Below, piece by piece: positions 25,555 through 34,468 of a DNA stretch of 64,000 bases. The position numbers and the translations under genes are program-made. The notes under the pieces are model-generated. The model was not told the origin of the DNA, did no database searches, and saw only the letters and a program-made list of their open reading frames with translations. The stretch lies in the NCBI RefSeq assembly GCF_003202285.1, contig NZ_MASW01000008.1, positions 1-64,000 of the forward strand, given 5' to 3'. Positions within the stretch are counted from its first letter, which is position 1, and every line of letters begins with the position of its first letter. The DNA is from Prauserella muralis. Lineage in GTDB: Bacteria > Actinomycetota > Actinomycetes > Mycobacteriales > Pseudonocardiaceae.

Positions 25555-27134
25555 GCCCGAGCTCCTTCCAGTTGGGGAACCGGCCGCGGACGCGGTGTCG
25601 GTACCAGCCATGGCGGGTGACCCCAGGCGGCGGTGTACGTGCGCTGCTGCCCGGCGGACAACGCCGCCACGTACAGCCGGTCGCGCCACCGGCCCAGACC
25701 GACCGCGGGTGCCAGGTGGAGCAGCAGCGCACCGGCCGCCAGCACCGCCACCACGGTCGCGAGAACCCAGGCCGAGACAGCGGCGGGCCCGCTTGCGGGC
25801 AGGCTCGGGGCCAGGAGCTCGGTGACCGCGCCCACCAGGGCCAGGTACCCGATCGCCACGCCCGGCAGCACGATCACCACCGTGACCAGCGCGCCGCCGG
25901 TCGGGTGACGACGCAGCCAGCCCCACGCCAGCCGCGCGGCGGTGGCCACGGCGAAGAGCGACAACGCGACGCCACCGGCATGAAGGGGTAGCAACCAGGC
26001 CGCCACCCCGACCGCCGCGACGGCGGCGACCCCGGCGAGGACAGCGACCTGCGCTGCGCGGGCAGGAGCCAACCGAGGCGCGGGAGGAGCCGCAGTGTGG
26101 CCAGCGTGCCGCTGCACGGCCGACCCCGAGCCGAGGAACAGGGTGGCTTTGAACAGCCCGTGCGCCACCAGGTGCACCACCGTCGCGGCGTAGAGGCCGA
26201 GCCCGCAGGTCATGAGCATGAACCCCATCTGCCCGATCGTGGAGTGCACCAGCGCCCCTTTGATGTCGGGGCGGGTCAGCATGATCGCGGTGGCGGCCAC
26301 GACGCTGGCGGCTCCGATGGCGAACGCCAGGTGTGTCGCCACCGGCGCGGCACCGACGATCGGCGACAGCTTCACCAGCAGCACCCCGCCGGCGTTGACC
26401 ACGCCGGCGTGCAGCAGAGCCGAAACCGGGGTCGGTGCCGCCAGGGTCGCCGGCAGCCATCGGTGCCAGGGCAGCTGCGCGCACCGCACGGCCGCGGCGA
26501 CCACCAGCGAACAGGCCACCACCGTGCCCACCGCACCGCCGAGGGCCGCGTCGCCCTGGTGGCGCAGGTCGAGATCCCCCCAGACCGTGACCGCGAGGAC
26601 AACCCCAGTCCACAACGCGGCGTCCCCGGCGACGACGGCACGGGTGGTGCGCCGTGCGGCATCGACGGCCGAGGGCGCCGGCCGATACATCCCCACCAGA
26701 CGGCACAAGATCACCCCGGTCAGCGTCCACGCCACCGCCAGGGTGACGAGAGTCGCCGCGGTCACCATCACCGTGGTCGCGGCGGTCAGCGCCCCCGCCG
26801 CGACAGCGAAGCGGGCCGCGGCCGGATCGCCGTGCAGGTAGCGGCGGGCGAACGCCTGGACCACGGCGCTGACCGTGCACACCAGCAGCAGAACGATCGC
26901 CCCGACGTGGTCGACCACCAGCCCGGTCCAGGCTCGCCCGTCCGGGTTGGCCAGCACCATCGCCACCGGCCCGCCGACTACCACCGTCACGGCCAGCGTC
27001 CCCGCCAGCGCGGTGGCCACCAGCGCCGCACCCGCACCCAACGCGGGCGCCAAGCTTCGTAGCCGCCGGATCGACCCGGCCATGGCCGCAACAGCGGGAA
27101 GGGCCACCAAAACGAGCAGCGTCACCCCTGTCAC
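25551..27134 (-). CDS. dabB: Membrane subunit DabB (NuoL/MrpA-like proton-conducting protein)
   Basis: 527 residues, mostly hydrophobic, with about 13 membrane helices. The proton-translocator core is visible: [39 protein letters not shown] and [20 protein letters not shown], followed by [20 protein letters not shown]. These are shared with NuoL and MrpA, but the pairing with dabA identifies it as DabB, which couples cation flow to inorganic carbon uptake. GTG start overlaps the stop of the upstream gene (GTGA). Shorter than NuoL and lacking its long lateral helix. Confidence 0.9.
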   Translation of the reverse strand: MTGVTLLVLVALPAVAAMAGSIRRLRSLAPALGAGAALVATALAGTLAVTVVVGGPVAMVLANPDGRAWTGLVVDHVGAIVLLLVCTVSAVVQAFARRYLHGDPAAARFAVAAGALTAATTVMVTAATLVTLAVAWTLTGVILCRLVGMYRPAPSAVDAARRTTRAVVAGDAALWTGVVLAVTVWGDLDLRHQGDAALGGAVGTVVACSLVVAAAVRCAQLPWHRWLPATLAAPTPVSALLHAGVVNAGGVLLVKLSPIVGAAPVATHLAFAIGAASVVAATAIMLTRPDIKGALVHSTIGQMGFMLMTCGLGLYAATVVHLVAHGLFKATLFLGSGSAVQRHAGHTAAPPAPRLAPARAAQVAVLAGVAAVAAVGVAAWLLPLHAGGVALSLFAVATAARLAWGWLRRHPTGGALVTVVIVLPGVAIGYLALVGAVTELLAPSLPASGPAAVSAWVLATVVAVLAAGALLLHLAPAVGLGRWRDRLYVAALSAGQQRTYTAAWGHPPWLVPTPRPRPVPQLEGARA

Positions 27135-27589
27135 GCCGTCGTACCTTCCTGACCCGCGCGCGCCGCCGCGCCGCGCGTCGCCGGGGCTCCGGCGAGGTCG
27201 GTGGCGCGCGGCTCAGCACCGGTGCCCGCAGCGGGCTCGGGCGGCGAACCGAGGTGTTCCAGGCAATGCGGAGGCAACGCACGCCCGTCGAAACCCCCGA
27301 TCCGCACCCGGACGAACTCGTCGTGGACCACGCAGTACAGCGACCGCCCCCGTTCCAGCTCCCGGGCGATGTAGGCACCCACGCTCTGCGCGGCCCCCCG
27401 CCGCACGCCCGGCGGGCTGGTGTCGATCACCACGTCCGGCGGCGGCGAGGCCCACCGGTGCGCCCAGCGCCGCGCCACCTCATCGGCCGCGCGCTCGCCG
27501 GTCAGTACGCCCGCCATCTCGGCGTCGACCACCGCGCCCACCTCCCGCAGCAGGTTCTCCCACGGGAGCGCCATCTCCTCGTCGCCCAT
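27131..27589 (-). CDS. Unknown first gene of the dab operon
   Basis: 152 residues from the ATG at 27589, with GGGAGG eight bases upstream; a GTG nine bases earlier is also in frame. Begins [20 protein letters not shown]; contains [20 protein letters not shown] and [20 protein letters not shown], and ends in an Ala/Gly-rich tail. Soluble, no signal peptide. Family not recognised. Its stop overlaps the dabB start, so it is cotranscribed with the transporter and may be a small accessory subunit or a sensor of the DAB complex. Confidence 0.65.
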   Translation of the reverse strand: MGDEEMALPWENLLREVGAVVDAEMAGVLTGERAADEVARRWAHRWASPPPDVVIDTSPPGVRRGAAQSVGAYIARELERGRSLYCVVHDEFVRVRIGGFDGRALPPHCLEHLGSPPEPAAGTGAEPRATDLAGAPATRGAAARAGQEGTTA

Positions 27590-27645
27590 GACACCCACCT
27601 CCCAAGCACGCTACCAATGACCTGTGTTCTAATACGCGATATGAA

Positions 27646-27676
27646 TCATACGACATTGATGACGTGCTTTGGCAAG
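27646..27676 (-). promoter_or_regulatory. Candidate promoter of the dab operon
   Basis: On the minus strand TTGCCA (27676-27671) and TATGAT (27651-27646) are separated by 19 bases, a slightly long spacer for a sigma70-type promoter. The stretch is unusually AT-rich for this window and lies between the divergent regulator (27716) and the first dab-operon gene (27589), where an operator of that regulator would be expected. Confidence 0.4.
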
Positions 27677-27715
27677 CGTGACATGCGTTACCCCCGACGA
27701 GGTACAGTTGCGGCC

Positions 27716-28015
27716 ATGCAGGAGTGGACGTTCTTGACCAATCACGCCCACGTACTGCTGTGCGTGGTGCGGGATCCACAAGTTCGGTTGCGGGATGTGG
27801 CCGAGGTGGTGGGCATCACCGAGCGGGCGGCGCAGCGCATCGTGGCCGACCTCGTCGAGGCGGGCTACCTGGAACGCACCAGGGAGGGGCGGCGCAACCG
27901 GTACCGGTTGCATCCGGATTTGCCGCTGCGGCACCCGATGGACCGTGACACCGCCATCGGGCAGCTCGTGGCCCTGCTCACCGGCATCGACGCCCGATCC
28001 GGCAACCTCGTGTAA
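27716..28015 (+). CDS. Winged-helix transcriptional regulator beside the dab operon
   Basis: 99 residues. Begins MQEWTFLTNHAHVLLCVVRD; the helix-turn-helix is RLRDVAEVVGITERAAQRIV, followed by DLVEAGYLERTREGRRNRYR as the wing. The protein is MarR/ArsR-like in layout but has no visible ligand domain. A close paralogue lies at 34469-34960, beside the TerC genes, with the same NHAHVLLC opening. Divergent orientation to the dab operon suggests that it regulates that operon. The stop codon overlaps the start of the DUF6671 gene (TAATG). Confidence 0.85.
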   Translation: MQEWTFLTNHAHVLLCVVRDPQVRLRDVAEVVGITERAAQRIVADLVEAGYLERTREGRRNRYRLHPDLPLRHPMDRDTAIGQLVALLTGIDARSGNLV

Positions 28016-28884
28016 TGCTCGCCGTGCACCCCTACGCGGGCGCACCGGTCGCGATGGCCACCCGACACGGCAAGCAGCGAGCCCTCGCTGCCGCCCTGGC
28101 GCGGATCCCCGGCATGCGGCTTGTGCTCGCCCACGATGTGGACACCGATCAGCTCGGCACCTTCACCGGTGAGATCCCCCGCGCCGGGTCGGCGGCCGAG
28201 ACCGCGGTCCGCAAGGCGCGCCTCGCGATCGAGTCGACCGGCCTCGGACTCGCCGTGGCCAGCGAAGGCTCCTTCGGCCCGCACCCGGTCGCGCCAATGC
28301 TGAGCGCCGGCCAGGAGATCCTCGCCTTCCTCGACACGGTGCGGGACGTCTGCATCCTGGAGCGCCGAACCACACCGACGAACTTCAGCCACACCACGAC
28401 CCGCCGCCTCGACGAGGAAACCGACGCCTACCTGGCGCGCGTCGGTTTCGGTGCCCACGCGGTCATCGTCCGTCCCCACAGCCCCGCCGACGTGCGGGCT
28501 CCAGGCCCCATCTGCAAGGGCATCCAGACCCGTGCCGACCTCGATGCGGCGATCAGCCGGTGCACCGCGCACTCCACCGATGGCCTGGCGCGACTGGAGA
28601 CCGACATGCGCGCGCACGTCAACCCCACCCGCATGCGGGAGATCAGCGTGCTCGCCCACCAACTCGCCTCGCGTCTGGCCACCCTGTGCCCGGCCTGCGG
28701 CACCCCCGGATTCGGCCCGGTGGACCGCGAACCTGGTCTGCCCTGCGGCACGTGTGGCGAGCCCACCCGCCTGACCCTGGCAACGATCCACGGGTGTGCC
28801 CGCTGCCCGCACCGCGGCCGCCACCCTCGCGATGACGGCCAACGACGTGCCGATCCCACGTTCTGCGAATGCTGCAACCCGTAA
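28015..28884 (+). CDS. DUF6671 family protein
   Basis: 289 residues. AMATRHGKQRALAAALARIP, then DTDQLGTFTGEIPRAGSAAE and ESTGLGLAVASEGSFGPHP follow the DUF6671 pattern. The C-terminal third has three CxxC-type pairs (CPACGTPGFG, CGTCGEP, CARCPHRG) and ends FCECCNP, a likely zinc-ribbon tail. The function of the family is unknown. The ATG overlaps the stop of the regulator (TAATG), so the two are translated together; murF follows after 72 bases. Confidence 0.78.
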   Translation: MLAVHPYAGAPVAMATRHGKQRALAAALARIPGMRLVLAHDVDTDQLGTFTGEIPRAGSAAETAVRKARLAIESTGLGLAVASEGSFGPHPVAPMLSAGQEILAFLDTVRDVCILERRTTPTNFSHTTTRRLDEETDAYLARVGFGAHAVIVRPHSPADVRAPGPICKGIQTRADLDAAISRCTAHSTDGLARLETDMRAHVNPTRMREISVLAHQLASRLATLCPACGTPGFGPVDREPGLPCGTCGEPTRLTLATIHGCARCPHRGRHPRDDGQRRADPTFCECCNP

Positions 28885-28956
28885 CCCCCGGACACCACCC
28901 CCGCAGACCCACCCGGCCGGCCCCAGCCACTGCACGTCCGAAGGAGCGTCACCACG

Positions 28957-30345
28957 ATGATCCCCCTGACCGCCGCCGCGATCGCCGCGGCCACCGACGG
29001 TCACCTCGTCCCGGGGACCGACCCGTCGCTGCTGGTGACCGCACCCGCCAGCATCGACTCCCGCCAGGTCCACCCCGGCGGCGTGTTCGCCGCCCTCCCC
29101 GGCCGGCGCACCGACGGGCACTACCACGCATCAGCGGCCCTCGCCGCGGGAGCCGCCCTGGTGCTGGCCGCACGCCCGGTGCCCGCCCCTGCCGTCCAGG
29201 TCACCGACGTGACCCGCGCGCTCGGCGACCTGGCTCGCCACGTGGCAGACCGACTGCCGGCCACCGTGATCGGCATCACCGGGTCGAACGGCAAGACCAC
29301 GACCAAAGATCTCGCCACCCAGGTCCTGGCACACCACGGCCCGGTCGCCGCCACAGACCGCTCCTTCAACAACGAGCTCGGTTTTCCCCTCACTGTCCTG
29401 CGCGCCACCCCCGACACCCGCTACCTCATCCTGGAAATGGGCGCCCGGGGCCGTGGACACCTCAGCTACCTGTGCGGCCTGGTCACCCCCCACGTCGGGG
29501 TCGTGCTCAACGTCGGCACCGCCCACCTCGGTCAATACCCCGACGGGCAAACCGGGATCGCCGCGGCCAAAAGCGAACTACTGACCGGGCTCCCCTCTGC
29601 AGACCACGGTGGGCTGGCCATCCTCAACGCCGACGATCCGCTCGTCGCCGCGATGGCCCCGCTCACCCCCGCCCGCACCCGCTGGTGGAGCCAGCGCCCC
29701 CACCCCAACGGCGTATACGCCCGAGATGTGCACGTCACGCCGCGCGGCCGGGCGTGCTTCACCCTGCACACTCCCGAGGGCACGGCACCCGTCACGCTCC
29801 GCCTGACCGGCCGGCACCACGTCGGCAACGCCCTCGCCGTCGCCGCCCTCGCCCTCGGCCTCGGCCTTGACCACCACACCATCGCCGATGCCCTGAGCGC
29901 CGCTGAACCCGCCAGCGGCGGGCGCATGCAAACCATCGTGCGGGGCGACGGGGTCACGCTCCTCCACGACGCCTACAACGCCAACCCCGACTCCATGGCC
30001 GCCGCGCTGACCACCCTGAGCACCATGTCCGCCCGCCGCCGGATCGCCGTCCTCGGCGAGATGGCCGACCTCGGCGACCACGCCGCTGGCGCCCACCACC
30101 ACCTCGGCGTGCTCGCCGCACGCGCCGGCCTCGACGTCCTGATCACCATCGGCACCCGGACCGCGCCTCTGATCGCCGACGCGGCCGACACCGAGCACAG
30201 CACCCTCGACATCATCGCCGTTCCCGACAGCCAGGCCGCCCACGACGTGCTAAGTCGAATCCTTCGTCCCGACGATCTCGTCCTGATCAAAGCATCCCGC
30301 GCCGCCCACCTCGAACACCTCGTCGCCGCGCTCAGCAACCGCTGA
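28957..30345 (+). CDS. murF: UDP-MurNAc-tripeptide:D-Ala-D-Ala ligase
   Basis: ATP-dependent ligase of peptidoglycan precursor synthesis in the cytosol, 462 residues. N-terminal substrate domain DSRQVHPGGVFAALPGRRTD; ATP-binding loop GITGSNGKTTTKDL near residue 108; middle-domain ILEMGARGRGHLSYLC and VLNVGTAHLGQYP; C-terminal LHDAYNANPDSMAAAL. RBS GAAGGAG. It lies outside any division/cell-wall cluster, so it is probably a second copy. Its last 96 bases overlap the tail-to-tail tsaC gene. Confidence 0.93.
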   Translation: MIPLTAAAIAAATDGHLVPGTDPSLLVTAPASIDSRQVHPGGVFAALPGRRTDGHYHASAALAAGAALVLAARPVPAPAVQVTDVTRALGDLARHVADRLPATVIGITGSNGKTTTKDLATQVLAHHGPVAATDRSFNNELGFPLTVLRATPDTRYLILEMGARGRGHLSYLCGLVTPHVGVVLNVGTAHLGQYPDGQTGIAAAKSELLTGLPSADHGGLAILNADDPLVAAMAPLTPARTRWWSQRPHPNGVYARDVHVTPRGRACFTLHTPEGTAPVTLRLTGRHHVGNALAVAALALGLGLDHHTIADALSAAEPASGGRMQTIVRGDGVTLLHDAYNANPDSMAAALTTLSTMSARRRIAVLGEMADLGDHAAGAHHHLGVLAARAGLDVLITIGTRTAPLIADAADTEHSTLDIIAVPDSQAAHDVLSRILRPDDLVLIKASRAAHLEHLVAALSNR

Positions 30346-31365
30346 GCAGCCCGGAGTCGCGGCCGTCTGGCTGCGCGACCCGGCCGCTCGGCGGAGCCGA
30401 TCCGCGATCGCCAATCCGAGCCCGTCCGGGGTAGGAACCGAGGCCACCACGACCTCGCACTCATGCCGGTCGAAGTCACGGAGGAACTCGAAAAGCCGCC
30501 GCGCGTACCGCGCACCCGAGTCCGGCACCGCGATAACGCGCTGCCCGGCACACGCACCGGCACCGCCCGCGAACTCGGGCGGCAGCAGGACGCCGACGCG
30601 CCGGCCCTGCGCTGCCAGGTACTCGGCGTGGCCGATCACCTGGCCCGGCTCGACCAGGACAACCCGTGCCCTCGGCGCGTAGTGCGACGGATGCTGGCCC
30701 GGAACGCGTACGGCACTCCTCGCCCGCACCGGCACGGAGCAACCCAGTGCGCGCTCAAGATCCTCTCGTGTCACGCCGCCTGGGCGCAGTATCGCAGGTG
30801 CGCCGGTGAGGTCGACGATCGTGGACTCGACACCCACCGCACAGGGGCCGCCGTCCAGCACGTAGTCGACGTCGGCGCCCAACCCGTCGCCAACATGAGC
30901 AGCCGCCGTGGGACTGACCGAGCCGAAACGGTTGGCCGATGGCGCCGCCACACCGCCACCGAACGCCGTGAGCAGCGCGCGGGCGACCGGATGGTCGGGC
31001 ACCCGCAGCGCGACCGTCTCCAGACCGCCGGTGACCGCGCGGGGAACACGGCGGCCCCGACGAAGAACCAGGGTCACCGGGCCAGGCCAGAAACGGTCAG
31101 CGACGCGGCGCGCCGCGTCGGGCACCTCCGCGACCCAGTCGGGGAGCTGACGCGCCCCGCTGAGGTGCACGATCAGCGGGTGCGTCGAGGGCCGCCCCTT
31201 CACGGCGAAGACACGCTCCACCGCGTCGACGTTCTCCGCGTCCGCGCCGAGCCCGTACACGGTCTCGGTCGGGAACGCGACCAGCCCACCCGCGCGCAGG
31301 GTGCCAGCAGCGCGTTCCACATCGAGTCCCACGCGCTCAGGCGCGATGCCTGGTTGATCCGACAT
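30250..31365 (-). CDS. tsaC: Threonylcarbamoyl-AMP synthase (Sua5/YrdC/YwlC)
   Basis: Makes threonylcarbamoyl-AMP from threonine, bicarbonate and ATP for the t6A37 modification of tRNA. 371 residues: an N-terminal YrdC domain (GGLVAFPTETVYGLGADAEN, KGRPSTHPLIVHLS, FWPGPVTLVLRRG, SANRFGSVSPT) and a C-terminal Sua5 domain after the linker RVPGQHPSHYAPRARVVLV. ATG at 31365 with a GGGG-containing upstream stretch; in-frame codons continue to 31404. The 3' end overlaps murF on the other strand by 96 bases, leaving the tail poorly constrained. Uses bicarbonate, as does BioD's CO2 step. Confidence 0.9.
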   Translation of the reverse strand: MSDQPGIAPERVGLDVERAAGTLRAGGLVAFPTETVYGLGADAENVDAVERVFAVKGRPSTHPLIVHLSGARQLPDWVAEVPDAARRVADRFWPGPVTLVLRRGRRVPRAVTGGLETVALRVPDHPVARALLTAFGGGVAAPSANRFGSVSPTAAAHVGDGLGADVDYVLDGGPCAVGVESTIVDLTGAPAILRPGGVTREDLERALGCSVPVRARSAVRVPGQHPSHYAPRARVVLVEPGQVIGHAEYLAAQGRRVGVLLPPEFAGGAGACAGQRVIAVPDSGARYARRLFEFLRDFDRHECEVVVASVPTPDGLGLAIADRLRRAAGSRSQTAATPGCSAVAERGDEVFEVGGAGCFDQDEIVGTKDST

Positions 31366-31517
31366 CACCCGTTCACCCCTCACCACTGCAGTCTGACACA
31401 CCACCGGCTCGCGCGATCACCGTTGCCCCCGCGCCGCCGGACCCATTTCGAGACCGGATCTCGTACCCTCTCTTCCCGATCAGCACGCGCGGCGCTCAGC
31501 CCGGGCAGCACGGGTGG

Positions 31518-32834
31518 TCACGTCACCAGCGCTCGCACGACGGGCAGCGCCTCGCCGATCACATAGAGCGACCCGGTAACTACCGTGAGCGTGCTATCAT
31601 TCGCCGCCGCCGCGCGGCGCACCGCATCACCCACATCCGCCTCGACCGCGACCGATCCTGCGCCCACCGCCCGCGCGGCGGCGGCGAGCCTGGCGAGCGG
31701 CACCGCTCGCGGTGTCCGGGGCGAGGTGCAGATCACCCAGTCACCAGCCCCGACCCCCAGGGCACTCAGAAACGCCTCCGGCGCGCGGGTCCCGGTCATA
31801 CCGACCACCACGGTGCGGGAGACGCCGTCGAACCGCTCCCGCAGCGCCCGTGCCAGCGCGGTGGCCGCTTCCTCGTTGTGGGCGCCGTCCATCAGCACAG
31901 GGCCGGGGGTGTGGACAAGCTCAAAGCGGCCCGAAGCCCGCAGCGCCCCGCAGACCGCCCGCACCACCTGGTCGGCCACCGGCCGGGCCAGCCACACCTC
32001 GGCGGCGGCCAACGCCGTCGCCGCGTTCGCCGCCTGCCACGGTGCCAGCAGACGCAGGAAAACGTCGTCATAAGTCGCCCCGGGCGTGAACAGCGACACC
32101 GTCCGGCCATCCGCGACCGGCGCGTCGGCGGCCACGCCGAAGTCACGATCCACGGTCACCACGCGCGAGGGGCGGCGGCCCAGGAACGGCGGGTGCATGG
32201 CCGGGTCCGCTTCGGCTAGCACCACGGTCGCGCCCTCAGGAACCGCGCCAGCCTCAGCCACGGCGTTGTCCCACCGCGTGTCACCGAAGTACTCGACGTG
32301 GTCGACGCCCACCGACGTGACCACCACCAGGCCGGCGCCGAGCGCGGCGGTCGCGTCGCCGCTGCCACCCAGACCGGTCTCGACCACCGCGACATCAACA
32401 CGTTGGTCGGCGAACCAGCCCACCGCGGCCGCGGTCATCAATTCGAACCAACTGGGCCGCCCCAGCTCTGACGCGGTGCGCTCGTCCGCCACCAGCGGGT
32501 CGAGCACCGCCGCCAACTCGTCGTCGGTGATCGTGACACCATCGATGGTGATCCGCTCCTGCGGCCGGTGCAGATGAGGACTGGTGTACAACCCGACCCG
32601 CAGTCCACTGCCCGCCAGCACCGCGGCCAGGATCCGGGCGGTCGTGCTCTTGCCGTTGGTGCCGGCCACCAGGATCACCGGCACCCGCTGCTCGGGCCGG
32701 CCGAGCGTGCGCAGCAGCCGCTCGATGACCACGGTCGTCGGGGCCTGCGACACCACCCCACCAGCAGCGACCCCCACCCCCCGCTCATGGTCGACGTGAC
32801 CGTCCAGCCACTGCCATACCCCGGCGCGCCTCAC
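31518..32834 (-). CDS. folC: Folylpolyglutamate synthase / Mur-ligase family protein
   Basis: 438 residues from the GTG at 32834. ATP loop VILVAGTNGKSTTARILAAV, then YTSPHLHRPQERITIDGVTI, VVETGLGGSGDATAALGAGL and TSVGVDHVEYFG, all FolC hallmarks; the C-terminal domain has MDGAHNEEAATALARAL. Adds glutamates to folates in the cytosol. GTG was chosen because family similarity begins shortly after it. The gene stands alone between tsaC and terC; a valS-folC arrangement, common for the primary actinobacterial copy, is absent. Start lies about 50 bases from the riboswitch of the divergent terC gene. Confidence 0.88.
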   Translation of the reverse strand: MRRAGVWQWLDGHVDHERGVGVAAGGVVSQAPTTVVIERLLRTLGRPEQRVPVILVAGTNGKSTTARILAAVLAGSGLRVGLYTSPHLHRPQERITIDGVTITDDELAAVLDPLVADERTASELGRPSWFELMTAAAVGWFADQRVDVAVVETGLGGSGDATAALGAGLVVVTSVGVDHVEYFGDTRWDNAVAEAGAVPEGATVVLAEADPAMHPPFLGRRPSRVVTVDRDFGVAADAPVADGRTVSLFTPGATYDDVFLRLLAPWQAANAATALAAAEVWLARPVADQVVRAVCGALRASGRFELVHTPGPVLMDGAHNEEAATALARALRERFDGVSRTVVVGMTGTRAPEAFLSALGVGAGDWVICTSPRTPRAVPLARLAAAARAVGAGSVAVEADVGDAVRRAAAANDSTLTVVTGSLYVIGEALPVVRALVT

Positions 32835-32884
32835 GCCACCGATCCTAGATCCACCCCCGATCAACCTTGACAGCCACATTCCGG

Positions 32885-33021
32885 CCAGTGACACTGCGTG
32901 CAGAGGGGAGTACTTCCCTAAGTGTCTGCCTGGTCAATACGGACACCCCATGGTGTCCCCGGGCGACCGCCCTCACCAGGGTGAAGGAGACCTCGAACGT
33001 CGTCCGTGCGCGGAGGTCTTC
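32885..33021 (+). promoter_or_regulatory. yybP-ykoY (Mn2+) riboswitch upstream of first terC gene
   Basis: Carries the class landmarks: GGGGAGTA (32905-32912), GGTCAATACGG in the middle and GGAGACCT (32986-32993) at the 3' side. GACACT (32890-32895) can pair with AGTGTC (32921-32926), and GGACACC with GGTGTCC (near 32941-32957). AGACCTC (32988-32994) is complementary to GAGGTCT (33013-33019), which contains the ribosome-binding site of the GTG start at 33022. This gives the expected switch: aptamer folding with Mn2+ frees the RBS. Such riboswitches commonly precede TerC/Alx-type exporters. Confidence 0.8.
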
Positions 33022-34059
33022 GTGCCCTTTCATCCCGTGGTGTCGTCTCTGTCCGTGGCCGCGCCCGCCGACTCGGTGGGGTCCTCGTCGATCGGGTCGC
33101 CCTGGTTGTGGGTCGCCAGCATCGCCGTAATACTCGGCCTCCTCGTCACCGATTTCGCCGTCACCCGCCGTCCCCACGAGGTGTCGATACGGGAAGCGAT
33201 TGGCTGGTCGGTGTTCTATCTCACGCTGCCCGTCCTGTTCGGGATCTGGCTGTGGGCGGTGTTCGACAGCGGGCCGGCACTGGAGTTCATCACCGGCTTC
33301 GTGGTGGAGAAGTCACTGTCGGTGGACAACCTGTTCGTGTTCATGCTGATCCTGGCCGGGTTCGCGGTCCCGTCCCCCATTCAGCAACGGGTGCTGCTGT
33401 ACGGCATCGCCGGTGCCCTGGTCCTGCGGGGCATCTTCATCGCGGCGGGCGCGGCGCTGCTGCAGGCAGGCACCTGGGCGTTCCTCCTCTTCGGCCTGAT
33501 CCTGCTCGTGTCCGCGGGCAAGATCCTGCACGAGGTGCACACCGGTTCGGCCTTCGCGGGCCGCGACGTATCCCAGATGCGTATCGTGCGACTGCTCCGC
33601 AGGTTCATGCCCGTCACCGACGACTACCGAGGCACCCGGCTGACCGTACGGGAGCACGGACGACGCGCGCTCACGCCGCTTGCGGTGGTGGTCGCCGCGG
33701 TGTTCGTGACCGACGTGGTGTTCGCCGTGGACTCGGTCCCCGCGGTCTACGGCATCACCGCGGACCCCTACCTGGTATTCGCCACCAACGCCTTCGCGCT
33801 GCTCGGCCTGCGCGCGCTCTACTTCGTGCTCCACGCCACGCTGGCCAAGCTCGTCTATCTCAACCACGGCCTGGCGGTCATTCTCGCGTTCATCGGTCTG
33901 AAACTGGTGTTGCACTGGGCCCACGGAATCTGGCCGGCCACCCCGCAGATCCCCACGCCGGTCTCCCTCGCTGTCATCGTGGCCATCCTCGCCGTCGTCA
34001 TCGCGGCGAGCCTGCGCACCCGCCGCCGAGCCGAGCAGCACGTGATTGAGAAGGACTGA
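33022..34059 (+). CDS. TerC family integral membrane protein (first copy)
   Basis: 345 residues with about nine membrane helices. FVVEKSLSVDNLFVFMLILA and FVTDVVFAVDSVPAVYGITA contain the paired acidic motifs (EKSLSVDN and D-x-V-FAVDS) of the TerC/Alx family, which is linked to Mn2+ export and metallation of exported proteins. GTG start with GGAGG five bases upstream; longer in-frame readings run into the riboswitch and are rejected. Controlled at translation by the riboswitch. A 36-residue membrane ORF follows two bases after the stop. Confidence 0.92.
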   Translation: MPFHPVVSSLSVAAPADSVGSSSIGSPWLWVASIAVILGLLVTDFAVTRRPHEVSIREAIGWSVFYLTLPVLFGIWLWAVFDSGPALEFITGFVVEKSLSVDNLFVFMLILAGFAVPSPIQQRVLLYGIAGALVLRGIFIAAGAALLQAGTWAFLLFGLILLVSAGKILHEVHTGSAFAGRDVSQMRIVRLLRRFMPVTDDYRGTRLTVREHGRRALTPLAVVVAAVFVTDVVFAVDSVPAVYGITADPYLVFATNAFALLGLRALYFVLHATLAKLVYLNHGLAVILAFIGLKLVLHWAHGIWPATPQIPTPVSLAVIVAILAVVIAASLRTRRRAEQHVIEKD

Positions 34060-34061
34060 CC

Positions 34062-34172
34062 ATGTTCACCATGCTCACCGGATTCCTCATCGACATCGCT
34101 GTCACGGCACTCATTCTGCTGGCGTTGGTCATCACCTGCGCAGCGTTGGTGCCGCCCCGCCCGCCACGATGA
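34062..34172 (+). CDS. Small single-pass membrane protein after terC
   Basis: 36 residues starting MFTMLTGFLIDIAVTALILL and ending VPPRPPR. One hydrophobic helix covers about residues 6-28, with basic residues at the C-terminus. Two bases separate it from the terC stop, so it is cotranscribed and may be translated by reinitiation. It has no recognised family. It might be a small partner of the TerC protein; chance is not excluded because no separate ribosome-binding site is clear. Confidence 0.5.
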   Translation: MFTMLTGFLIDIAVTALILLALVITCAALVPPRPPR

Positions 34173-34309
34173 ACACACGCCGTCCCGGGTGGCGTGTCAG
34201 TGTGGGGTGCGAAGCGAGAGGGGCGCTGGTCGTCGCGAGGTCCTGTCCGCACACCGCCCGGCCACGCCACGTAGCCCTTGCCAGGGCGTGCTTGGTGGTG
34301 CTGGCGTCG

Positions 34310-34430
34310 GTGGCGTGAGGTTTCCTGGACCCGCGCGGTGGGGCGGCGGGTGCCTGCGCCGGATCCGGGTCGGCCAGATCGTGTTGACGACGCGGGGCTT
34401 GGTCGTTGAGGTACTCCCCCTCAACGTCGA
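34310..34430 (-). promoter_or_regulatory. Orphan yybP-ykoY-like aptamer candidate
   Basis: On the minus strand GTTGAG GGGGAGTAC CTCAAC forms the loop with the class motif GGGGAGTA, followed by GTCGTCAACACG and, near the end, GGAAACCT (GGAGACCT in the two other copies). The bases just before it (CGAACC..A.TTCGTCATTCT) match those before the riboswitch at 35655. No terC or other recognisable gene lies downstream on this strand before the convergent terC end. It is probably a leftover from rearrangement of a TerC locus. Gene-free stretch 34173-34468 otherwise holds nothing that I can identify. Confidence 0.45.
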
Positions 34431-34468
34431 GAATGACGAACTGTGGTTCGTTTACCAAGGGTGGCGAG

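Noticed and set aside
32866..32895. TTGACA followed 17 bases later by GACACT before the first riboswitch
   Set aside because: GACACT is a poor -10 and lies within the first helix of the proposed aptamer, so it cannot be the promoter for that RNA.
34169..34318. 49-codon plus-strand ORF starting with ATGA overlap after the small membrane protein
   Set aside because: Arg/Cys/Ala-rich, no RBS, no hydrophobic or domain pattern, and it runs through the gene-free region near the orphan aptamer.
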